A stretch of 25,749 nt of DNA from Chara braunii (taxonomy: Eukaryota > Streptophyta > Charophyceae > Charales > Characeae), in contig BFEA01000344.1 of NCBI GenBank assembly GCA_003427395.1, positions 81,450 to 107,198 of the forward strand, written 5' to 3'. The position numbers and the translations under genes were made by a program. The notes under the pieces are model-generated. The model ran no database searches, had not been told where the DNA came from, and worked only from the letters and a program-made list of their open reading frames with translations. This document shows, piece by piece, positions 19,150 to 25,749 of the stretch. The first letter of the stretch is position 1; each line of letters opens with the position of its first letter.

Positions 19150-20102
19150 TGCGCGGAATTGGCCCTCACAAGGGGCCACTGCAAGCCTCATGTCCGCCCT
19201 AAGTGAAGGCGGGCCTGCATTTCAACTTGAGGCGTATTTTTGTCATTTCTGCAGGATGGGGTGCCAGACAGTTGCCACATGCCAGTTGGTTACGAGGCCC
19301 ACGCCAGTGTGAACACGACATTGTGAGCCTCTGTGCTCCTTGAAGCAGCGACGTGGCCAGAGACCTTTCGGGCAATAGGATTGCAGTGAGTGATGCTGGC
19401 CACGTCGCAAAATTGGGTCGCTTAACTGTTGCGGGCCCAGGCCACTCACTCTCTGCATTTGGCCCGGGTGCGCAGACACTTAGGCCCGAAGCCAGGCTAC
19501 TGGGCACTCGCCCTCCAGGCCCAGGCTGCTTGTGAGGAGGGCTGCACTTTCCATATAGGAAAGTGCCTCGCCCAGGGGCAGCACATTCTGGTCTCGCGCA
19601 TCCGGGCATCAGCGCTGCTGCATCGAGCGCTGGAGGACACTGGGCGCTTGTGGCTGGAGGGTGCACGCAGGCGCATAGAGGTGGTGGGACGCTGCAAGGG
19701 CAGTGAGCGCAAGGCAGCCATAGCCAGGCTGGCCGCGCCCGTGCTAGTGTGGGCGATGATGTTCTTCAGTTAGTACCTGGTGTATGCGGCAGTCTGCATG
19801 TGCGACTTCGTCACGTACATTGACCTTCACCTTGAAGTGATTCCTGTTGCATGTCATAGTGTAGGCTAGCGTAGGTTCTGAGTAGAGATAGGTTGGACAC
19901 TGGACGCCAATCAAGACGGGCGACATTGGATACATTGTTGATGGTGGCGAGAAGAGGTTGACATTGACATTTTCGTTGTATCGCTCTTATTTGGCTTGTA
20001 TCTCACTGCATTGTGCTTTCTGCTTGGGACACGTCCAGATGGTCTTCAATGTGATATTGCAATTTGGTTTTCTATCTATTGCTCTCGCTCATTTTCCTTG
20101 TG
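19150..20102 (+). repeat. 5' LTR of element B
   Basis: Begins TGCGCGGAATTGGCC and ends at CCTTGTG where element A has CCTTGCA. Shared blocks with A include CCGCCCTAAGTGAAGGC near 19195 and GCTCATTTTCCTTG at the end. A perfect palindrome with arms GCACTTTCC and GGAAAGTGC and loop ATATA lies at 19544-19566. The last part recurs at 23486-23825. Confidence 0.85.
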
Positions 20103-20105
20103 ATT

Positions 20106-20119
20106 TGGTATCGGAGCTG
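20106..20119 (+). promoter_or_regulatory. Primer-binding site of element B
   Basis: TGGTATCGGAGCTG, 3 bp after the LTR end, the same spacing and the same core change (TATCGGAG) as in element A. It fits initiator-Met tRNA priming. Confidence 0.82.
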
Positions 20120-21110
20120 GCTCAGATATCGCCATACTGGCACTGGTCTCTTGGTTAATTAGTGCGCTGACTATGCTTCTCCACAGTAAGGATACTTTGA
20201 CGCTGGCGGAATTGAGTCCATCCCAGGTAGAGCAGAGTGTGCTGGAAGGCTGAGGTGACAGCGGATGTATGTGGAATGATGAGGGCATGCTGACGTGGCA
20301 TTTGTGCTGAGGTGGCACTGCATTTTATTGTGGGTGGTGCCAAGGCTATGACCAGTCATCAAAATGTATGTGGGCTCAATTGGTGAGAAATTTGTGGTTG
20401 GGGTCAGCTATCTCCAGGTATGTTGTTCCTGACCCTCGATGTCTTCTTAGCGTGAGGGAGAGAGTCCGTCTTGAGCATCCTCTCATGGTTAGGACTCGTG
20501 AGCGCTCTACCTTGAGAGTCGACATTCTTCCTGGTGGCGCATCTGGTGGGAGAGGGTGGTGCCTCTGAAGGGCCCTGAACGAAGCACGGGTCACGATCGC
20601 CATGCCAACCCATGGGAGTAGAGCACGCATGCTTTGCTGTATTGTCCTTTGAGCTCATGCTGCGCATAGAGGGGGTGTTGGGAGGGCCAGCCCTATGGGG
20701 GATCGACGAGTACCTGAACGTCATTAAAGACACTTCAGCAGGGAAACCGACTCGCACTGTTCGCGAGGATAAAAATAGTACGGATGGGGCTGGCTTGTTC
20801 TTCATCACCTGGGCACATGGGTGGGTCGTTGCGCACACCATAGACACCGCTGCTTGATTGATGCAGCCAGGACGTCGGATACAGGGGGTTCCAATTGGAG
20901 CTCGATTACTTTGACCAGTTCACAATCAGCAGCAAAAGATAGAATCTGAAATGGTAGACTGCTACAGTTCTACTCTATTGCTCTGTTAGGCCTTAACTAA
21001 TCAAAAATAAAAATAAATCAGTTAGAGAACACCTTAACTCTATGAACACCTTAACTAATCAAAAATAAAAATAAATCACTTGCACAGATGCATGCAGCCC
21101 ACAGGTTTCA
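20120..21110 (+). other. Leader of element B (no gene)
   Basis: About 1 kb without a conserved frame. The part 20200-20680 aligns by eye with the leader of element A (GGAGTAGAGCACGCATGC, CTTGAGAGTC and the surrounding sequence). An exact 30-bp direct repeat (CCTTAACTAATCAAAAATAA and onward) occurs at 20991-21020 and 21049-21078. The TATAAATA of the element A leader is not conserved here. Confidence 0.6.
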
Positions 21111-22230
21111 ATGACTTCTTCTTCCAGTCTGGCCTCATCCTCTAGTCAGATGGCTGGTTCGTAGTTCAGGCAGCCAACTCAACCCACTAGAGAGGATCTA
21201 GAGATGCAACAGGTAGACAATCTCCGTTCAGTTAGAGAACAAACTCAGAAATGTAGCAAACAGAGAAAGGAAAGCGAGAAATAGGAAAGCTAGATAGGAG
21301 GGCAGAGCGGCAGACAAGGCTGTGATCGAGGGGCTAGATGAGTCTGTCATAGATGACTCTTACAAAGGTGCTCAAGGCAGGAATGCTGAGCATGTACGAG
21401 TACATGGACAGCAGGCTGGATGATATCCAGTCCACCCTACATTAGATGGTGTCGTGCGTGGGACAGGTAGACCAGTCCCTTCCACAATGGTCGGACCTAG
21501 TGTCAGGCAGCGGCCAGTTGTCCCATCACCATCTACATTGTCGGCGAGTCAGGCACTTTTGCTCCCCAGTTTGGTGAACCATTGTCAGTGGTTCGTCAGC
21601 AGCGGGCACACGGGCTCCCGCTTCGTCATCTTCTCATCCTGATGTGGCAGATGTAGGGCAGCAGCCGGTCCAGCTGCCTGTACAGCAACAGGTACTAACT
21701 GGACCGCTGCAACAATGGATCCCAAAGACCATGAGGATGACCTCAACACTTGCTTGAGGACAGTTCCGACGTGGGTGAGGGCCAAGAGAACGCTACTTGA
21801 TCAGGAAGTGATTATGGCTTACCTCAAGGGTTAGTCGCACAGGATGGCTTCGGTAGGAAGTTTGATGACTGGGCTCAAACCCAGACACAGCGTGACACAA
21901 CCCTCAGCAGGCACAGCAGGCCACTGATGCGTTGGGCAACTTGCACTCAAAGAAGTACAAGATTGCCCCGCGAACTGACCAACGCCATTGAGAAAGTCAT
22001 CGTTGTCCAAGGGGTGCGCTATGACCACCAAGTCCGGCTAACCATGTATTTGAGATGTCTTTCCACAGACATCAAAAATATGCTGGTTAGCAAGGCAAGC
22101 ATCGACGTGCACGACTTAACTTCCTTTAGCAAAAAGGCCTTAGATCTAAAGGAAAAAGCTAGGGAGTGTGCAGCAAGTTCCTGCGCATGGGAGAAAGAAG
22201 AAGATCCCACAAGACTGGAAGAAGAAGGGT
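21111..22230 (+). pseudogene. gag: gag of element B, N-terminal and capsid parts, heavily decayed
   Basis: ATG 21111 opens a Ser-rich N-terminus (MTSSSSSLASSSSQMAGS) comparable in position and style to the Gag start of element A. It is stopped by TAG at 21162 and by further stops after the charged segment that follows. Later pieces match element A Gag: the Gln/Pro-rich linker near 21500-21715, the LNTCLRTV region near 21745-21760 (element A reads LDT, stop, LRSV), and ASIDVHDLTSFSKKALDLKEKA (about 22100-22165), matching NINMHNFPSFSKKALDLEAKI of element A. Several frameshifts and small deletions separate these pieces. The ancestral role is particle formation; no functional product is possible. 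Confidence 0.7.
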
Positions 22231-23010
22231 AGACATCTCATGATGATTGATTCCGATGGGAACCAGGAGAAGATAGATGACATTTCGTATCTTGTTGGAG
22301 AGACAGAGAAAGGCGGCGAGGAGAGTGTTGAGGGAGGAACCCTCGCTGCAGCAACGAAAGGAAAAGCAGCTGGCCAGTGCAAGGGCGGCAAGCAAAAGAG
22401 TAAAGGCAAGGCTCCTGTTTCGCCCAATGCACCTGCATGGTTGGAAGCCAGTCTTGAACAAGACAAGTGGAGGGATCGTCACTCGCGTGGAGCTTGCATT
22501 AAATACAGCCAATATGGCTACATGCAGTATAAGCGCAAGAGCACAAAGTACTCACAAAAGATTCCATCCACGATGGGTGCTGGCGGATCTCCAGCGCAGG
22601 GAGGTGCTTCTGCGAGCACATCCGCAGAATCACACATCAGGCTAGAGGAAGTTATAGTTGTTTCTACTTGTGCTGAAGTGGAGGATGTTCCCTCCCCACT
22701 TCAGGAGATGGCCCAAGCTATCGACTCTCTTGTGACCCCACAGACATGTCTAGACAAAATGATGCTCTGTTCGTTGAACATGTCTGAAGCCTTACAGGAC
22801 CGAGAGAAGAAGTCGTCAAAGACAGACCCTCATGAGTCCTCGGTGGCGATGTCTAAAGGTCTTAGAGAGGAGCACTTCGTAGTGGAAGTCAGTGTGGGTG
22901 ACCGAAAGTGTGCCGCCTTCGCAGACATTGGCTCCACTGAGTCCACTCGAAACTTCATGAGTTGCGACTGCGTTGAGAAGCTGTGCTTAGAGACCGGGTG
23001 CAGCACCTGA
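22168..23010 (+). pseudogene. gag nucleocapsid and protease of element B, one frame, motifs lost
   Basis: A 280-codon open frame covers the Gag C-terminus and protease region without interruption, which suggests that gag and protease were one continuous frame in the ancestor of both elements. The zinc knuckle at 22495-22536 is destroyed: of C-C-H-C only the first Cys remains, the others reading Tyr, Tyr and Arg. The protease triplet DTG reads D-I-G at 22924-22932, and the following segment has a small duplication (STESTRNF). The spacer DVPSPLQEMAQAIDSLV matches DTPSPSQEMAEATDSVV of element A. The start at 22168 is arbitrary, since coding homology continues upstream in another frame. The frame ends at TGA 23008 after CVEKLCLETG, where a frameshift separates it from the next piece. 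Confidence 0.78.
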
Positions 23011-23485
23011 GTAGAGCTGTAGTATCTACCTTGGCCAACAAGGAGCGCATGGTTGTCCAGAACTACGTAAAGGATGTGGTAAGCACCTTCCCCTATGAAG
23101 GAGGGGATTTCGTTCCTAGTTAGCGACTACTGACCATTCGACATGGTGTTGGGTATGTACTACCTCAAGGTTGCACTACCCCAGCTTGACTGGGACCAAA
23201 AGATGCTTAAGCATGTGTTGCCAGATGGAAGGACCGTTAGACTAACAAAATACATGGCTAGTAGGTTAGTGGATTCGTATGGCTGCATGTGCGCGTCTGC
23301 GTTTTATAACTATTATAAACAAAACCAAGAGGAAGGTATGTATCTGGTCTTTGTCTCTCAGAAAGGGGAGGTCGTTAAATCACCCCCAGAGATAGAAGTC
23401 GTCGTCGCGAGGTACCCCAATCCGTTTGAGGAGCTTTCGGGAGTCGTAGACAGGGAGGTTGTCCATGCCATAGAAATTATCCCAA
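23011..23485 (+). pseudogene. pol: Protease end and start of the RT linker of element B, truncated
   Basis: VLGMYYLKVALPQLDWD at about 23146-23196 matches ILLGMYYLSVAQPQFDRD of element A. SYGCMCASAFYNYYKQN and VVHAIEIIP follow, nearly identical to element A. The homology ends at IIPSSL near 23485, where the sequence crosses into the LTR. The open frame continues to 23568 but the last 28 or so codons are LTR sequence, not protein homology. RT motifs proper are absent. Confidence 0.82.
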
Positions 23486-23825
23486 GCAGTCTGCATGGGC
23501 GACTTCGTCGTGTACATTTTGGTCGTCGGCTTGAAGTGATTCCTCTTGCATGTCGAAGTGTAGGCTAGCGTAGGTTCTGAGTAGAGATAGGTTGGGTGCT
23601 GGGCGCCAATCAAGAAGTGCGACACTGGATACTTTTACATTGTTGATGGTGGCGAGAAGAGGCTGACATTGACATTTGACTCGATGATTTGAGTTCATTG
23701 TATTGCTCTTATTTGGCTTGTATCTAAGTGCATTGTGCTTTTTGCTTGAGACACGACTGTCTGGTCTTCAGTGTGATATTGCAGTTTGGTTTTCTGTTTG
23801 TCGCTCTCGTTCATGTTCTTTTGCA
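23486..23825 (+). repeat. 3' LTR remnant of element B
   Basis: Matches 19788-20102 (GCAGTCTGCATG, then GTGTAGGCTAGCGTAGGTTC, GAGATAGGTTGG and GCGCCAATCAAGA) and ends at TTGCA, the canonical end that the 5' copy has lost. Only the last third of the LTR is present. Confidence 0.88.
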
Positions 23826-23837
23826 CAGGGCAAAAAT

Positions 23838-23981
23838 ACCTTTCAAAGTATTTCGATGGCCAAGTCCCACCAGCAGCGTTGAGTTTCCTCAATGCCTGAA
23901 TCTGGACACACCTTTCAGAGTCTTTCGAACGCCAAGTCCCACCAGCAGCGTTGAGTTTCCTCAATGCCTGAATCTGGACAT
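23838..23981 (+). repeat. 72-bp direct repeat, two copies
   Basis: Copies start at 23838 and 23910. Each contains CCAAGTCCCACCAGCAGCG, GTTGAGTTTCCTCAATGCC and TGAATCTGGACA. The second copy is also the left arm of the fold-back described next. Confidence 0.9.
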
Positions 23982-24090
23982 GTTTGTGGAGCTGTTCAGA
24001 AAATCGCGTTGAGTTTCCTCAACCACACATCTCCACAAACACGTCCAGATTCGGGCGTTGAGGAAACTCGACACTGCTAGTGGGACTTGG
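23932..24090. repeat. 60-bp inverted repeat with 39-bp loop
   Basis: Left arm 23932-23991 and right arm 24031-24090 are reverse complements at 54 of 60 positions by my count. All six differences are transitions and there are no gaps. The loop contains a further short copy of GCGTTGAGTTTCCTCAA. A transcript across this would form a long hairpin. No promoter or polyadenylation signal is evident. Confidence 0.88.
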
Positions 24091-24180
24091 CCCCGGGTTG
24101 TATGTGAGGAATTTCCGGCCTCGATGGTTTTGATGGGAATCAATTCCCCGCCTCGATGTTTTTTCTGGTTTTTTAAAGGG

Positions 24181-24241
24181 CCCAGTGCCCAAGGGTTCAA
24201 TGGGATACCCAGTGCCCAAGGGTTCCATTACGCAATGGGAT
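24181..24241 (+). repeat. 27/34-bp tandem duplication
   Basis: CCCAGTGCCCAAGGGTTC starts at 24181 and 24208, each copy ending AATGGGATA. The second copy has an extra few bases (CATTACG). A similar CCAGTGCCCAAG occurs at 19017-19028. Confidence 0.8.
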
Positions 24242-24400
24242 ACAAAGATGATACCAGGGGCTAAGAGTCACGCTCCACCACACAACACTCTGCACGTACT
24301 GGGGACAAGAGACATTTGACTTATCCAACATTCGGAATGTATAGGGATCAGTAACATGTCCAGATACATTTAGAGTGGTGTGTAGTCGAGCAAGGCCCTG

Positions 24401-25110
24401 AAGTCCTACTTGATCGGATTCTTCATTTGTGGCTGTTGATCTTGATAATCTATATGGTCAGAAATCGAGAATTCAGGTATGCGGGACTTGGCCCCACGTC
24501 TATTGTGCCAGACCAATCCAGCATCCCAAATGAACTCTCAATTAAAACACATGCGGATCTCAGCCCCACTTCACCGGATTCTCCATTTCTCATTGTTAAT
24601 CTTCATAATCTATGGTCAGAAAATCAAGAATTCAGGGCCCAGGGCCATCACACGGCTTCAGCTTCTGAGAGCAGTCACGCTAGATTGAAAACCAATCCAG
24701 CACCCCAAATGAACTCCCAATTACTACACGCGTCGATCTAAGTCCCACTTGGCCGGGTCCTTCATCTCTGGTTGTTGTATCGTCATAATCTACAGTCAGA
24801 AGCATTCGTAAGCCGGACTGAGGCCCGGGGTCTTGGGCTTTGGAGAGCAGCCGTGCCAGACTGAAAAACCAATCCAGCATTCCAAACGAACTCCCAATTT
24901 AGTACACGTGCTGATCTAAGTCTCACTTGCCCGGATCCTTAATCACTGGTTGTTGATCTTCATAATCTGCGGTACGAAGTCGAGAATTCAGGTAAGAGGG
25001 CCTTAGGCCCAGGGCCATTACCGGGTTGGGCTTCGGAGAGCAGTCGTCCCAGACTGAAAAAACAATCCAGCATCCCAAATGAACTCCGGATTAATACACG
25101 TGCTGATCAA
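24401..25110 (+). repeat. Tandem repeat with a period near 180 bp, four copies
   Basis: The anchor CAATCCAGCA(T/C) followed by CCAAA(T/C)GAACTC recurs at 24514, 24693, 24870 and 25063 (spacing 179, 177 and 193). Other shared blocks per unit are GTTGATCTTCATAATCT, GTCAGAA, GAATTCAGG and GATCTAAGTCCCACTTG. Copies are diverged (roughly 80 % identity by eye). Short frames in it differ between copies, so this is a satellite-like array and not a gene. Confidence 0.88.
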
Positions 25111-25150
25111 AAGAGATCGCCTGTCTACACTACACAGTATGCCATAACCA

Positions 25151-25220
25151 ACGAGCCTAGCTCAGTTGCTATACCCATGAACTGTTGAAATACAGACCCA
25201 CGTTCAAATCAAGACGAAAT
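25151..25220 (+). other. tRNA-like sequence (degenerate tRNA or SINE head)
   Basis: A-box TAGCTCAGTTG (25158-25168) and B-box GTTCAAATC (25202-25210) both fit the pol III consensus, and their starts are 44 bp apart, as in a normal tRNA gene. A short CTGT/ACAG stem encloses TGAAAT where the anticodon loop would be. The acceptor and T stems do not pair, so it is not a functional tRNA. A tRNA-derived SINE head or a decayed tRNA gene is the likely origin. Confidence 0.55.
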
Positions 25221-25666
25221 CAGATGAACAGAATAAGTAATAGTATGCCACTAGGCTACCAGAGTTGCTCGGCCGGGCAACCAGGGCAAACCAGCCCAGG
25301 GGGGGCGGTCGACAGCAGAAGGGGTTTCCTTCTTCTTCTATTTTTTTGACAGTGGGGCAATTTTGCGTGCACAGAGATGGCCCAAATCCAGGCGTGTTAG
25401 ACTTTGGTGATATCTGACCAAAGGGTGTCTATGGGGTATAAGCGAGGTTCGAAGGGGCTCATAGAGGGGTGTGATTCCAAATGATGGCCCAGCTTGAAAA
25501 AAAATACATGCCTCGTTTGCTGGCGCGTTTTTCGGGGGTCGGCCAAATGAAAGCCCGGTTGCCGATGGGCACAGCTCCATTATAAAAAAAAAGAAAAAGG
25601 AAAACATGGAAGCCAAAAAAAAAAAAGGAAAACAAACAAAACAAAACGGTTCTGTTCGAGTACAAG

Positions 25667-25667
<1 letters not shown>
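25221..25667. other. Unrecognised DNA with A-runs
   Basis: No gene recognised. A-rich runs occur at 25584-25628 (minus-strand poly-Phe frames are artefacts). Confidence 0.4.

Positions 25668-25749
<82 letters not shown>
25668..25749. repeat. (GA)n tract running off the window end
   Basis: Pure AG/GA dinucleotide repeat to the last base. It continues beyond the window or marks a contig end. Confidence 0.95.

Larger units (their letters stand above)
19150..23825 (+). mobile_element. Element B: internally deleted Ty3/gypsy relative of element A
   Basis: A 953-bp 5' LTR is followed by the same PBS, a related leader, decayed gag and protease and the start of pol. The coding sequence then joins the last 340 bp of the LTR. 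Most of RT and all of RNase H, integrase, the polypurine tract and about 640 bp of the 3' LTR are missing. LTR, leader and protein sequences align with element A but are much more diverged than the two LTRs of A, so B is a separate subfamily. Flanks (TTGGG before, CAGGG after) do not give a clean target duplication. Confidence 0.88.

Overview
The window looks like eukaryotic, repeat-dominated nuclear DNA, probably from a streptophyte (charophyte alga or land plant). The pol proteins resemble chromodomain-bearing Ty3/gypsy elements (chromoviruses) that I associate with Chara-type algal genomes. That taxonomic guess is inference from protein resemblance only. I see no bacterial operon, rRNA gene, CRISPR array or intact host gene.

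Layout. Positions 1-997 hold a 35-bp minisatellite and a GC-rich palindrome cluster. Positions 998-10051 are a structurally complete LTR retrotransposon, element A: 5' LTR, primer-binding site, 1.4-kb leader, gag, protease, RT, RNase H, integrase with chromodomain, polypurine tract and 3' LTR, flanked by a 4-bp CATA duplication. It is dead. It carries several nonsense codons and frameshifts, and the RT/RNase H connection is replaced by about 540 bp of G-rich simple sequence. Positions 10052-12664 are unrecognised flanking DNA with one fold-back.

Positions 12665-15096 are the 3' end of a second chromovirus, element C: a chromodomain tail, an exact 122-bp tandem duplication, a polypurine tract and a probable LTR. 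A solo LTR of the element A family (13335-14272, reverse orientation) is nested in it, inside a TTTA microsatellite that appears on both sides with the same internal variant. A long pyrimidine tract followed by (GA)n closes this block. Positions 15097-19149 are unrecognised DNA with minisatellites, homopolymer tracts and a pol III B-box-like motif.

Positions 19150-23825 are element B, a relative of A: 5' LTR, PBS, leader, decayed gag-protease and the start of pol. Its pol reading then jumps straight into the last 340 bp of an LTR, so most of RT, RNase H, integrase and the start of the 3' LTR are deleted. Positions 23826-24241 hold direct and inverted repeats that form a 60-bp-arm fold-back. 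Positions 24401-25110 are a four-copy tandem repeat with a period near 180 bp. Positions 25151-25220 carry a tRNA-like A-box/B-box pair, and the window ends in another (GA)n tract.

The genes describe one biology only: copy-and-paste retrotransposition, now inactive here, followed by nesting, LTR recombination, deletion and point decay. I found no convincing new enzymatic system. The best leads are structural: the fold-back at 23932-24090, the duplicated TTTA tract around the solo LTR, the G-rich replacement inside pol of element A, and a palindrome kept in all four LTRs long enough to contain it.
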